Source: Deltaproteobacteria bacterium (GTDB lineage: Bacteria; Myxococcota; B64-G9). Taken from it: a stretch of 34,107 bases of DNA. Location: NCBI GenBank assembly GCA_016935365.1, contig JAFGRB010000445.1, forward strand, positions 1 through 34,107. The letters run 5' to 3'. The stretch's first letter is position 1. The number at the start of each line of letters is the position of its first letter. The notes below the pieces were generated by a model, which was given only the letters and a program-made list of their open reading frames with translations, did no database searches and had not been told where the DNA came from. Position numbers and translations under genes: made by a program. Below are positions 1 to 8,551 of the stretch, piece after piece.

Positions 1-156
1 AGGCATCTCCGCCTGGCAGCGCCAGAGAAGATCTGCTTCGATACCAACCGATGAGGTGCAGTATGAAGCGTAGCCCTCAGCCCCAGGCTATATCCCATCG
101 CTGCTTCGCAGCGAAAACCCGGATCTCGGAGGAGCAGGGCCTCGCCATGAGCTGGC
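1..156. other. Window edge, no convincing gene
   Basis: The first bases hold a short open stretch on the plus strand that reads RHLRLAAPEKICFDTNR and stops at 52-54. It could be the tail of a gene that begins outside the window, but 17 residues are too few to judge. Bases 55-156 lie downstream of the minus-strand subtilase and contain a small hairpin described separately. I see no other gene in this stretch. Confidence 0.2.
71..120 (+). repeat. Possible degenerate REP-like unit with hairpin
   Basis: A perfect 6-bp stem with a TTC loop (CGCTGC / GCAGCG, 99-113) follows a CCCCAGGCTAT block. The order, a CCCAGG-type block, then GCTAT, then a tight C-rich/TTC/G-rich hairpin, and then a short A or T run, matches the right-hand unit at 6555-6640. 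There the equivalent stem is CGCCCC/TTC/GGGGCT. The stem bases differ but pairing is kept, which would fit a structured repeat family. Overall identity is low, so family membership is uncertain. Confidence 0.3.
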
Positions 157-2304
157 TCATGGCGCCCTTCGGGGCTCCCGGCGTCGCAGCACCGCGCGAC
201 AAGCCAGCGCGAAGAGCAGCCAGAGCAAAAACAGCTCCGCCCCCGAGCCGCCCGCCCCGCAGACGCAGCCCCCTACCGGGTCTCCCACATCCTCGTCCGG
301 AAAGCACTCCTCTCCCAAGCAGACCGTGCCCTCGGGGCAGTCCCGATCGCCGTCGCAGGCAATCCGCCGGCAGGCCCCGTCGCCGTCGCAGACCGTGCCC
401 GGCATGCAGTCGGCGTGCGACTTGCAAGACCGCAGGCAGACCGACTCCACCTCGGCCGCCAGCGGCCGGCAGACGAAGCCCGGCTCGCAGTCCGCGTCCT
501 GCGCGCAGGCCTCGGCGCAAAGGCCCGTAGGCTCTCCCGGCCCGGCCTTGAAGCAGGCGCCGCTCTCGCAGTTCACGTCCTCGGCGCAAACGGCGCCGTC
601 TCCGAGCCCCACGCCCAGCCGCGCGGCCCGCACGGCCCGGGCCGCGTTGACGCGGCCGTGGCCGTAGCGCTCGTGCCAGCCGAGATCGCCATAGTCCACG
701 TCGCCCACCTGGTCGGCCGTGCCCTCCAGCACCGCCCGCGCCTCGGCACCGCGGAGCGCCGGGTTGGCCGAGAGCACCAGGCCCACCACGCCGGCCGCGG
801 CCGGGCAGGCCATGGAGGTGCCGTTGAGGTAGGCCGTGTAGTCGCCGGACGCGTCCGGCTCCACCCGGCCCGTGCTCTCGTCGCCGCCGCCCGGGCCCGG
901 CAAGTAGAACAGGCCGTCCCGAGAGAAGCCGCGCTCGCCCGGGGTGTCGGTGGTGAAGACGCCCCAGGTACCGGGATCCAGGTCGCCGGTCGGCGCGATC
1001 ACCGAGAGGTTGGGGCCGTAGTCCGAGTAGGGCTGGACCCGATCGGCGGCGTCGCTTCCGCCCACGGCCAGGATCTCGGGCAGGTTCTGCAGCTCGTGCT
1101 CGCCGATCGGCTGCGCCTGGTGCTGCCCGTCGCCGTTGCCCGAGGCGAACAGCACCACCGCCCCGAGCCCGTCCCGGCCCTGGGTGACGGCCTTGCGGAT
1201 GGCGAGCTGGAAGGCCGCCATGTCGACCACCCCGGTGAAGGCCTCGTCGATGGCCCAGGAGTTCGACAGCACCCAGGCCCGCGAGGCCGCGTGATCCAGG
1301 GCCAGGTAGCCGCGCGACAGCGCGGCGAAGTCGCCGGCCTCCATCATCTTGATCGGCAGCAGCGAGCAGCCCGGACAGACGCCGCTGATGCCCTCGGCGT
1401 TGTCGGCCGTGGCCGCGGCCACGCCGGCCACGGCCGTGCCGTGCGCGTCGAGGGCCGAGTCGGCCGGGCTGGGGTCGTCGTCGCCGGCCGCGCTGTCGTA
1501 GCCTGGAAGCATGCGGCCGGGATCGAAGTCGGGGTGCTCCAGGGCCACGCCCGTGTCGATCACGGCCAGCACCACGCGCTCGTCGCCCCGGGTGATCTCC
1601 CAGGCCTCCTCGCAGTGCAGGTGCGCCTCGCTCCCGTCGCGCTGCAGGGTCCACTGCCGGGTGTAGTACGGATCGCTGGGCGCGCCCAGCAGCTCGACCG
1701 GCAGCTCGAAGTCGGGCACCGCCCAGTCCACCCCGGCCAGCCCGGCCGCCTCCCTGGCGGCCGCCAGCGCGAGCGCGGCCGTCCGGAAGCGCGCCAGGTA
1801 CAGCCGCTCGCCCGCGTCCAGCGCATCGATGCGCTCGCTGCAAAGCCAAGCCGGCGCGGGTGGCTCGCTTCCAGCCCGCAGGCGGACCAGGATCCTCGGC
1901 GGCAAGCGCAGGCGCTGCCCGTCCGGCAGGGCGATCACCGCGCCCGTGCGCCGTGCCAGTCCGTCGCGGAGCAGACGCTCGGCCGCCTGCTCTGCCCGGC
2001 CTCGCCAGCCGGCCGCGAGCGGCAGGACGCGCCAGGCTCCGGCCCCCGCCGCGAGCGCCGAGAGCTCCGGCCTCCCGGCAATCCGCGCGCCCGGCTCGAG
2101 CTGCACGTAGATGCAGTCCTGGGCCAGCGTGAGCTCTCGCATCTCCCCCCGGCTGTCCACGTAGCGCCAGTCGGGCTCGGCGCCCGCCTGACCGGCGGCG
2201 CACAGCACCAGCCCGGCCGCGAACAGCCGCCCGCCCCACCGGGCCGCGGCCGAGGATCTCAGTTGAGCGCGCCGCAAGGTCCATTCCACGTCTGGGGCAC
2301 GCAT
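157..2304 (-). CDS. Secreted subtilisin-like (S8) serine protease with Cys-rich tail and MYXO-CTERM-like anchor
   Basis: About 715 residues. The chosen ATG gives a basic N-terminus and hydrophobic stretch ending near AGQAGA, a plausible signal peptide; an ATG 20 codons upstream is possible but gives no better signal. An N-terminal region of about 200 residues starts YVDSRG and looks like a subtilase prodomain or leader domain. The S8 triad is visible: Asp250 (AVIDTGV), His288 (DAHGTAVAG) and Ser497 (NGTSMACP), with oxyanion Asn in FASGNGD. After the catalytic domain come Cys-rich units of the DxDCxxGxVC kind, then Cys-x-Cys, a hydrophobic segment and RRREPRR. That end resembles MYXO-CTERM tags, which in Myxococcota are thought to direct removal of the anchor and surface display. 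It is paralogous to the protease at 3611-6280 (same YxDSRG leader, same layout), so the pair likely arose by duplication. Substrate unknown. Confidence 0.9.
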   Translation of the reverse strand: MRAPDVEWTLRRAQLRSSAAARWGGRLFAAGLVLCAAGQAGAEPDWRYVDSRGEMRELTLAQDCIYVQLEPGARIAGRPELSALAAGAGAWRVLPLAAGWRGRAEQAAERLLRDGLARRTGAVIALPDGQRLRLPPRILVRLRAGSEPPAPAWLCSERIDALDAGERLYLARFRTAALALAAAREAAGLAGVDWAVPDFELPVELLGAPSDPYYTRQWTLQRDGSEAHLHCEEAWEITRGDERVVLAVIDTGVALEHPDFDPGRMLPGYDSAAGDDDPSPADSALDAHGTAVAGVAAATADNAEGISGVCPGCSLLPIKMMEAGDFAALSRGYLALDHAASRAWVLSNSWAIDEAFTGVVDMAAFQLAIRKAVTQGRDGLGAVVLFASGNGDGQHQAQPIGEHELQNLPEILAVGGSDAADRVQPYSDYGPNLSVIAPTGDLDPGTWGVFTTDTPGERGFSRDGLFYLPGPGGGDESTGRVEPDASGDYTAYLNGTSMACPAAAGVVGLVLSANPALRGAEARAVLEGTADQVGDVDYGDLGWHERYGHGRVNAARAVRAARLGVGLGDGAVCAEDVNCESGACFKAGPGEPTGLCAEACAQDADCEPGFVCRPLAAEVESVCLRSCKSHADCMPGTVCDGDGACRRIACDGDRDCPEGTVCLGEECFPDEDVGDPVGGCVCGAGGSGAELFLLWLLFALACRAVLRRREPRRAP

Positions 2305-2386
2305 GATCGTCCAGCCACCAGAGGCAACGCATCCCCAAGCACCGCGGATCGGCCCTTCTGGCAATGAGGCGACGAGGGTCGAAGCG

Positions 2387-2488
2387 GAGCGACCTCGGAG
2401 TCGTGCGCATCGGGCTGATGGAGCCGACGTAGCCCAGAAAGGCAGAGGCGCGATGCTCCCGAGACGACCTGAGCGCCTGCGCGCATGC
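2387..2488 (+). repeat. Dispersed ~100 bp repeat, copy A (intergenic)
   Basis: This stretch matches 16925-17024 in reverse complement over roughly 95-100 bp, at about 80% identity by eye. Shared blocks include GAGCGACCT, CATCGGGCYGATGGAGCYGA and GAGGCGCGATGCTC. In this copy the plus-strand frame reads HRADGADVAQKGRGAML; the other copy reads HRADGADAVQKYRGAML inside a gene. Copy A fills the gap between the subtilase start and the radical SAM stop codon, and its distal end touches that stop. No transposase or target duplication is visible. Bases 20771-20786 (GAGCGACTCGGAGTCG) resemble only its first part. Confidence 0.65.
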
Positions 2489-3609
2489 TAGCCCCAGACC
2501 CCGGGGATGACCGTCTTGCACGCGGGGCACTTGCCGTCCTGGATGCGCATCTTGACCACGTGGTAGCCGACCCGGCGCACGAGCAGCTCGCCGCAGTGGT
2601 GACAGTGGGTGTTCTCGCCTTCGTGCCCGGGCATGTTGCCCACGTAGGGGTAATGCAGGCCCGCGTTGCGAGCTACCACCCAGGCCCGCACCAGGGTGTT
2701 GGCCGGGGTGGGCGGCAGGTTGCGCAGCTTGTAGGTCGGGTGGAAGCGGGAGAAGTGGATCGGCACGTCGGGCCCGAGGTGATCCAGCACCCACTTGCAC
2801 AGGCGCTCGATCTGCTCGGGCGCGTCGTTGAGCGTGGGCACGGTCAGGTGCACCATCTCGAGCCAGACGCCGCGCTTGTGGATGCGCTCGAGCGTCCTCA
2901 GCACGGGCTTCAGGGTGCCGCTGCAGACCTTGCGATAGAAGCCGTCGTCGAAGGCCTTGAAGTCCACCTTGACCGCGGCCAGCACCTCGAGCAGCTCGTC
3001 CATGGGGTCCTGGTTGATGTAGCCGTTGGTGATCATGACCGGCAGGATGCCGGCCGCCTTGGCCTTCTTGGCCGCCTCGAGCATGTACTCGAAGAAGACC
3101 ACCGGCTCGCCGTAGGTGAAGGCGATGCTCTTCGAGCCGTGCTGGCGGGCCATGGCCACCAGCTTGTCCGGCGAGACGAAGCCGTACGGCTCCGCGCGGT
3201 CTCCCGGATCCGACTGGGAGATCTCCCAGTTCTGGCAGAAGCGGCACTCGAAGTTGCAGCCCACGGTCGACAGCGACAGGGCGTCGGTGGCCGGGTGGAA
3301 GTGGTTGAGCGGCTTCTTCTCGATCGGATCGTTGGCCAGCGCCACCGGCCGGCCGAAGACGCGGGTGTAGTACGTGCCGTCCCGGTTGCTGCGCACCCCG
3401 CACCAGCCGCTCTTGCCGGGCTGTACGATGCAGCCCTTGGGACAGAGCGTGCAAGCGACCGCGCCCTTGTCGCGCTTGATGTACCAGGCCGCCTCTCGCA
3501 AGAAGGTCTTCTCGTCGCCCGCGGCCCGGGCCATTCCGGGCAGCAGGCTGGCCGCAGCGCCGCCCGCCACGGCCAGGCACGGCAGCTTGATGAAGTCGCG
3601 CCGCTTCAT
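2488..3609 (-). CDS. amrS: AmmeMemoRadiSam-type radical SAM enzyme with Tat signal
   Basis: 373 residues. The start MKRRDFIK is a twin-arginine motif followed by a hydrophobic stretch ending AARA-like, so a Tat signal is likely. The mature part has an early Cys pair (CTLCPKGC), typical of PflA-like members of this family, and the radical SAM triad CNFECRFC that binds a [4Fe-4S] cluster and S-adenosylmethionine. A TYGEP segment and a C-terminal CHHCGE...CPAC zinc-ribbon-like motif follow. These features match the AmmeMemoRadiSam system radical SAM enzyme; its AMMECR1- and MEMO-like partners are not in this window. The ATG lies one base after the TGA of the upstream subtilase, with GGAGAG as ribosome-binding site inside that gene, so the two are co-transcribed and probably coupled. 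The real substrate is unknown. Confidence 0.88.
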   Translation of the reverse strand: MKRRDFIKLPCLAVAGGAAASLLPGMARAAGDEKTFLREAAWYIKRDKGAVACTLCPKGCIVQPGKSGWCGVRSNRDGTYYTRVFGRPVALANDPIEKKPLNHFHPATDALSLSTVGCNFECRFCQNWEISQSDPGDRAEPYGFVSPDKLVAMARQHGSKSIAFTYGEPVVFFEYMLEAAKKAKAAGILPVMITNGYINQDPMDELLEVLAAVKVDFKAFDDGFYRKVCSGTLKPVLRTLERIHKRGVWLEMVHLTVPTLNDAPEQIERLCKWVLDHLGPDVPIHFSRFHPTYKLRNLPPTPANTLVRAWVVARNAGLHYPYVGNMPGHEGENTHCHHCGELLVRRVGYHVVKMRIQDGKCPACKTVIPGVWG

Positions 3610-3610
3610 C

Positions 3611-6280
3611 TCAGTCCACTCTCCGGCGCCCGAGCGCGACGAGCATCGCGAGCAGGGCGAGCAAGCCAGCCTCGATCGGGCTCGCGCTGCTCGCGCAACC
3701 GCAGCTCTCACCGCCCCCGCGCGCGCAGACCCCGGCCTCGACGTCGCAGCGGCTGGTCTCCGGGCAATCGGCGTCCGAGCTGCAGGCGACGGCCTGGCAG
3801 ATCCAGCCCTCGCCCGCGGGCAAGCAGAGCGCCGGCGGATTGCAGTCGTCGTCGCCCAAGCACACCCGGGCGCAGCGACCGCCGCCGGGCGGGCAGGCCG
3901 TGCCGCTCGGACAGTCGTGCGTGGTCTCACAATCGATCGCCTGGCACAGGCCGTCGAGGCAGATCGACGGGTGGCTGCACTCGTCGTCCGAGCCGCACGG
4001 GCGCACGCAGTAGCCGCCGCCCTGCGGGCAGACCAGCCCCGTCGGGCAGTCGGACGAGTCTCCGCACGGCAGCGCCTGGCAGGTCTCCTCGAAGCACAGC
4101 GCCGGCGGCGCGCAGTCGCCATCGGAGCTGCAGGGCCGCACGCAGGTGCCGCCGCCCGCCGGGCAGACCGTACCGGCCGGGCAGTCGTTCGAGCTGCTGC
4201 AGGCGACCTGCTGGCAGAGGTCCCCGCCGCCGGCCGGCAGGCAGAGCTTGGGGCTGCGGCAGTCCAGGTCCGTTCTGCAGGTCGGCTCGCAGGCCCGATC
4301 GCTGCCCTGGAGCGGGCAGGCCGTGCCCGCCGGGCACTCGGAGCCGTCCGTGCAGGCCACCCGCTTGCAGACCCGATCGCAGACCAGCCCGGGATCGCAG
4401 TCGGCGTGGGACTCGCAGCTTGGCATGCAGACCGAGGGTCCGCCGGGAGAGAAGGGCTCGCAGGCGAAGCCGGACTCGCAGTCGGCGTCGCTCGCGCACT
4501 CGGTGGCGCAGATGCCGAGCAGGTCGTCCTCCTCGGCCTTCCAGCAGTTGCCCATCAGGCAGTTGAAGTCCTCCGCGCAGCTCGAGCCGTCCGGATTGTC
4601 GAAGCCGATCTGGGCCGCGTGGACCGCCCGGGCCGCGTTGACCCGCCCGTGGCCGTAGTACTCGTTCCAGCCATCGGCGTTGTAGGTCAGCGGGCCGACC
4701 TTGTCCGCGCACTGCTCGACGATCATCTTGGCCTGCTCGCCGGTCAGATCGGGGTTGGCCGCCAGGGTCAGGGCGACCACGCCCGCGGCGATCGGGCAGG
4801 ATGCCGAGGTGCCGGAGAAGTGCGCCGTGTAGTCGCCGCTGGAGTCCGGCTCGCGGTAGCTGGTGCGCACGTCCTGGCCGCTGTACGGGTCGATGGTGTA
4901 CATCCAGCCGCCCCGGGACATGCCGGCGCTGCCCGTGGTGTCGGTCGTGAAGATGCCCGGCAGATCCGGATCGATGTCGCCGGTCGGCGCCATGACCGAC
5001 AGGTTGGCCCCGTAGTCGGAGTACTCCACCCGCACGTCGTTGTAAGCCGTGCCGCCCACGGCCATGGCCCCGGGCCGGGCCGCCAGGCGGCCCGAGGGCA
5101 TGCGGATGCCGTGGGTCTCGCCGGTCCACCAGTCGGTCTCGCCGTTGCCGGAGGCGAAGAGCACCACCGTGCCCAGGCCCCCGCGGCCGTGCTCCAGCGC
5201 GTCGTCGAGCGCGTTGTAGAAAGGCTGCATGTCCACCTGGATCGTGCCGTAGATGCCCCAGGAGTTCGACTCCACCCAGGCGCCGTGATCGGTGGCGTAC
5301 TCCATGGCCCGGTAGGCCACCGAGATCTGCTGCTGGCTGGTCGTCAGGCCGTTCATCATCTTCACCGGCATCAGGGTGCACAGGGGGCAGACGCCGATCA
5401 TGCCCTCGCCGTTGTCTCCCGAGGCCAGCACCAGCCCGGAGCAGTTGGTGCCGTGGCAGTCCAGAGACCCGCTCTCGGGGCTCGGGTCATCCGAGCCATC
5501 CATGGAGTTGTAGCCCTCGACCTGGCGCACGGGCGAGAAGTCGGGGTGATCCGTCTCGACGCCGGTGTCGATGACCGCCACGATCACGTCCCGATCGCCC
5601 ATGGTCACGTCCCAGGCCTGCTCGGAGTGGATGTGGGCGCCCGAGGCCTGGGCGTGGTACCACTGCTCGTCGTACCAGGGATCGCCCGGCCGGTGGTAGA
5701 GCTCGATCGGGACGATGAAGTCCGGCAGCGCCCACTCGACCTCGGCCAGCGCCGAGGCCGCGACCGCGCCGCGTAGCGCGGCCCGGGCATCGGCTGCCCG
5801 GCAGAGCCAGGTGCGCGCCTCGGCCTCAAGCGCCTCGACCGGCTCGAGCCCGGTGCCTGTAAGCAGCGCGCTCGGGGCCTCGCGGCCCGGCGCGCGCAGG
5901 CGGACCATCACCTCGCGGTTGAGCCCGAAGAAGCGCCGCCCGTCCTCGGTGGGGAAGATGAGCCCCTCGCGCACCACCAGCCCGGCCCGCGCGAGCCGGG
6001 CGGCCGCCTGCTCGCCCCTGCCCCGCCAGGCCGGGTCGAGCAGGAGCTCGGCAAGCCCGCCGGGCTGCGCCTTCGAGCCCGCGGGCGCGATCTCCGGCCT
6101 GGACCGCAGCCGGGCGTCCACGCCGGGCGAGTCGGCGAGCCGCACCAGGATCCGGTCCGCGGCCGGCTGCAGGTCGATCTTCGCTCCTCGGGAGTCGATG
6201 TAGTAGAGCGACCCACCGACTGAAGTCCCTGCGAGAAGAATCGCCGCGCCCGCGGCCAGCAGAGAAAGGAACGCGCGCAT
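3611..6280 (-). CDS. Secreted subtilisin-like (S8) protease with long Cys-rich repeat region and MYXO-CTERM-like anchor
   Basis: 889 residues. The ATG at 6280 is preceded by AGAGGAG and opens a clear signal peptide (MRAFLSLLAAGAAILLAG). A leader domain starting YIDSRG is followed by the S8 catalytic domain with Asp238 (AVIDTGV), His276 (DCHGTNCSG) and Ser492 (SGTSASCP). From about residue 570 there are some ten repeats built on DxDCxxGxxC / ALCxxxxCQ, each carrying 4-6 cysteines, presumably disulphide-bonded outside the cell. The C-terminus is CGCASS, a hydrophobic stretch and GRRR, close to a MYXO-CTERM tag. Compared with its paralogue at 157-2304 the repeat region is much longer, which accounts for most of the size difference. 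It heads a minus-strand cluster with the radical SAM gene 1 bp downstream. Target protein unknown. Confidence 0.9.
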   Translation of the reverse strand: MRAFLSLLAAGAAILLAGTSVGGSLYYIDSRGAKIDLQPAADRILVRLADSPGVDARLRSRPEIAPAGSKAQPGGLAELLLDPAWRGRGEQAAARLARAGLVVREGLIFPTEDGRRFFGLNREVMVRLRAPGREAPSALLTGTGLEPVEALEAEARTWLCRAADARAALRGAVAASALAEVEWALPDFIVPIELYHRPGDPWYDEQWYHAQASGAHIHSEQAWDVTMGDRDVIVAVIDTGVETDHPDFSPVRQVEGYNSMDGSDDPSPESGSLDCHGTNCSGLVLASGDNGEGMIGVCPLCTLMPVKMMNGLTTSQQQISVAYRAMEYATDHGAWVESNSWGIYGTIQVDMQPFYNALDDALEHGRGGLGTVVLFASGNGETDWWTGETHGIRMPSGRLAARPGAMAVGGTAYNDVRVEYSDYGANLSVMAPTGDIDPDLPGIFTTDTTGSAGMSRGGWMYTIDPYSGQDVRTSYREPDSSGDYTAHFSGTSASCPIAAGVVALTLAANPDLTGEQAKMIVEQCADKVGPLTYNADGWNEYYGHGRVNAARAVHAAQIGFDNPDGSSCAEDFNCLMGNCWKAEEDDLLGICATECASDADCESGFACEPFSPGGPSVCMPSCESHADCDPGLVCDRVCKRVACTDGSECPAGTACPLQGSDRACEPTCRTDLDCRSPKLCLPAGGGDLCQQVACSSSNDCPAGTVCPAGGGTCVRPCSSDGDCAPPALCFEETCQALPCGDSSDCPTGLVCPQGGGYCVRPCGSDDECSHPSICLDGLCQAIDCETTHDCPSGTACPPGGGRCARVCLGDDDCNPPALCLPAGEGWICQAVACSSDADCPETSRCDVEAGVCARGGGESCGCASSASPIEAGLLALLAMLVALGRRRVD

Positions 6281-6424
6281 GGGCCTCTCCTCTTCCGCCC
6301 CCGGCATCGGACGGATCGATCCTAGCCGAAAAGGGCGATCGAGCTCAAGGCGCGCGCAACATCCGGGTTTGATCAATGCCCGTTGGTGCTTTCCTGTACA
6401 GTGGGAATAGTGCTTTCGATCGAC

Positions 6425-6640
6425 AAGCCCCAACGGGACGAGATATGAAAGCCCAGGGCGAAGCCGGCAAAGCCGGCGAAGCCCTGGGATAGAGATGTAT
6501 TAGAGCACGAAAGCCCTGATACGGGCGCAATAGCATCCGCCAGCCTCGACGATCTCGCCCTTACAGGGCTGGCTGATTCATCCGACCATATTCCCAGGGC
6601 TTCGCCCTGGGCTATGTTGTTCCGCCCCTTCGGGGCTTTC
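6425..6640. repeat. Inverted pair of REP-like units in the 6281-6682 intergenic region
   Basis: Two units of roughly 90-100 bp face each other: 6425-6527 and 6555-6640. Shared blocks read from the outside in: AAGCCCC..GGGxCG, AGCCCAGGGCGAAGCC..CCTGGGA, and AGCCCTGxTAxGGGCG. The left unit carries an extra GGCAAAGCC/GGCGAAGCC stutter. Each block is itself a hairpin, so the whole can fold into a large cruciform or RNA stem set. This fills most of the 400 bp between the subtilase start and the end of the beta-helix gene. A further short dyad, CCCGTTGG (6379-6386) and CCAACGGG (6430-6437), sits at its left edge. Such units are known as REP/BIME-like repeats; no RAYT transposase is in the window. 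Confidence 0.65.
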
Positions 6641-6682
6641 GGAGCCTGTCACCAACGGATCTGTTTCACGCCCGTAGCATTC

Positions 6683-8455
6683 TCAGTCCTCGTCGTCGGT
6701 CTCCAGCTTGTCGATCTTGATCCCGATCCTGCCCGAGGACTTGACCTGGGCGCTGACGTCGTAGGCGGTGCCGTAGAGGATCACGTCGGCCCCTTCGCTC
6801 AGGGCCTGCTTGAGCGTCTCGTGGGCCTCGGTGCCGCGCATGACGTAGAGGTAGATGCCCATGGACTTGTCCTTGTAGCACTCCCAGCCCTTGTCGCGGC
6901 TCACGCCCGCGCTGGCCGGCATGTAGTAGGAGGACATGTCCCGGGGCCCGATCTTGAGCGTGACCTGCACGTCCATGCCCTGCTCGCCCTTGGCGGCGAT
7001 GGCGCCGCAGAGCTTCATGCGGGGCTTGATGTCGTCCCAGGCCACCTCCTGGTAGCTCTTGGCGGCCGCCGCGCCCGCAGCGCTCTTGTAGGTCTGGAAC
7101 TTGCCGCCGATGCCGCTGCGCTGGGCGCCCTTGCCGCTCTGGGCGCTGGAGAAGAACATGGCCGCCGACCAGTCGTCGCCCGGGTCGTAGATCGGGGCGT
7201 AGTTGACCCGGCCGCTGCCCTTGGAGCCCTGCAGGGCCAGGCCGTGGGCCGAGCGCCACTGGTTCATCACGTCCATCGTCACCTTGCCGCCGCCCGAGGA
7301 CGCGATCTGGTTCATGAACTTGTCCAGGAAGAAGCCGTCGAGCTTGGCGAAGGCCGGCTTGGCCGTGAGATTGCCCTCGCTCTGCTTGGAGCAGGCGTAG
7401 ATCTTCTTGCACTTCTTGCCGGCCAGCTTGGTGACGTCGTCGAGCACCAGCGTCTCCTTGCTGGCCTTCTGGTCCCAGTACTTGTAGGCGCCCTTGGTGT
7501 GGCCGTAGAAGACGTTGCCGAGGTAGCGGCCGAAGCGGTTGCCGAAGCCGTTGTTGATGCCGAAGCCGGCGAAGGCCAGGATGTTGTCCTGGACCGTGAG
7601 GCGGGTCTGGCGTCCCTGGAGCAGGTTGTAGTCCTCGCCCAGCTTCTCCCAGTTGAAGACCAGGGTGTTGTTCTTGATCAGCGCCGCGCCGCCGTCCGGG
7701 CTGTTCTTCTCGTCCATGTTGCCCACCCGGAACTCCAGGCTGGTGTGCAGGGTGTTGGCCACGATGCAGTTGCTCACCTCGCCCCAGTCGGGGCCCGACT
7801 CGCGCTTGTCGCCCTTGGGCAGCTTGGTGCCCAGGGCGCCCATGCGGATGCCCGGGCCGGCGATGTTGATGACGATGCAGTTGCGCACCTTGACGCCCGG
7901 CTTGGAGAAGTCCAAGCCCGGCGTGCCGACCGGGCCCTTCTTGAGGCTCAGGTCCTCGTTGGGCTTGTACATGTGGCGGGTGTAGCCGTCGATCACGAAG
8001 CCGTCGATGACGGCCCGGCTGTGGTCCTTCTCGCCCTGGACGATGGACTTGGCGTTGTAGGAGGCCTTGGTCTTGGGCACCTTCTGCCGGGTGACCAGGG
8101 CGGTGCAGCGCTTGGACTTGCGGCACATGGCGGTATCCGGGTCCTCGCCGCGCATCAGCCGGGTAATGAACTCGAAGGGCTGGCGCTTGCTGAAGTCGGC
8201 GCTGTAGCCGCCGACCAGCGAGATGTCCGGCTTGTCGATCACGAACTTGCCCGAGCCTCCCGGGCCGTAGTAGGTCCCCGCGGCCACGTGGATCACGTCG
8301 CCGCTGTATGCGTCCCGCAGCGCCTCGTCGATGGTCCCGTACGGCGAGGCCTGGCTGCCGTTGCCGCTCGAGCCGGCCCTCACGTACAGGTCCCTGGCAA
8401 GCGCTGGCCCGGCCAGCAGCGCGAGCGCGATCCCCAGACAGACAGTGGCTTTCAC
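6683..8455 (-). CDS. Secreted right-handed beta-helix protein (DUF1565-like)
   Basis: 590 residues with a GTG start at 8455. The ribosome-binding site AAAGGAGGAGG lies 3-6 bases ahead; the ATG one base upstream is out of frame. Residues 1-20 form a signal peptide (AGPALA). The start of the mature protein, DLYVRAGSSGNGSQASPYGT..EAL..A..GDVIHVAAGTY, is the classic opening of DUF1565 / parallel beta-helix proteins. The middle has repeated hydrophobic-N-x-I segments (NCIVINIAG, NCIVANT, NTLVFN, DNILAFAG) that fit stacked helix coils. The C-terminal third is of unknown type and ends in acidic residues (ETDDED). Beta-helix proteins of this kind often bind or cleave polysaccharides, but no catalytic motif is evident. 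It is divergent from the small barrel gene at 8552, with which it may share a regulatory region. Confidence 0.8.
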   Translation of the reverse strand: MKATVCLGIALALLAGPALARDLYVRAGSSGNGSQASPYGTIDEALRDAYSGDVIHVAAGTYYGPGGSGKFVIDKPDISLVGGYSADFSKRQPFEFITRLMRGEDPDTAMCRKSKRCTALVTRQKVPKTKASYNAKSIVQGEKDHSRAVIDGFVIDGYTRHMYKPNEDLSLKKGPVGTPGLDFSKPGVKVRNCIVINIAGPGIRMGALGTKLPKGDKRESGPDWGEVSNCIVANTLHTSLEFRVGNMDEKNSPDGGAALIKNNTLVFNWEKLGEDYNLLQGRQTRLTVQDNILAFAGFGINNGFGNRFGRYLGNVFYGHTKGAYKYWDQKASKETLVLDDVTKLAGKKCKKIYACSKQSEGNLTAKPAFAKLDGFFLDKFMNQIASSGGGKVTMDVMNQWRSAHGLALQGSKGSGRVNYAPIYDPGDDWSAAMFFSSAQSGKGAQRSGIGGKFQTYKSAAGAAAAKSYQEVAWDDIKPRMKLCGAIAAKGEQGMDVQVTLKIGPRDMSSYYMPASAGVSRDKGWECYKDKSMGIYLYVMRGTEAHETLKQALSEGADVILYGTAYDVSAQVKSSGRIGIKIDKLETDDED

Positions 8456-8551
8456 ATCCTCCTCCTTTCGCTCGAGTGGCGTTCTGGCTTGTGTACCCGC
8501 ATTCGGCCCCCTTTTCAAGCGCGATGTATCTCGGCTAGAATGGAGACCTCG

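Noticed and set aside
77..3580. 1,167-codon open frame on the minus strand
   Set aside because: It runs antisense-free only because of high GC and spans two real genes (subtilase and radical SAM) out of frame; its translation is low-complexity Arg/Gly/Ala-rich with no domain.
3374..5776. 800-codon plus-strand frame opposite the larger subtilase
   Set aside because: It is the complement of a protein with complete S8 motifs; the translation is Ala/Arg/Val-rich filler typical of antisense frames in GC-rich DNA.
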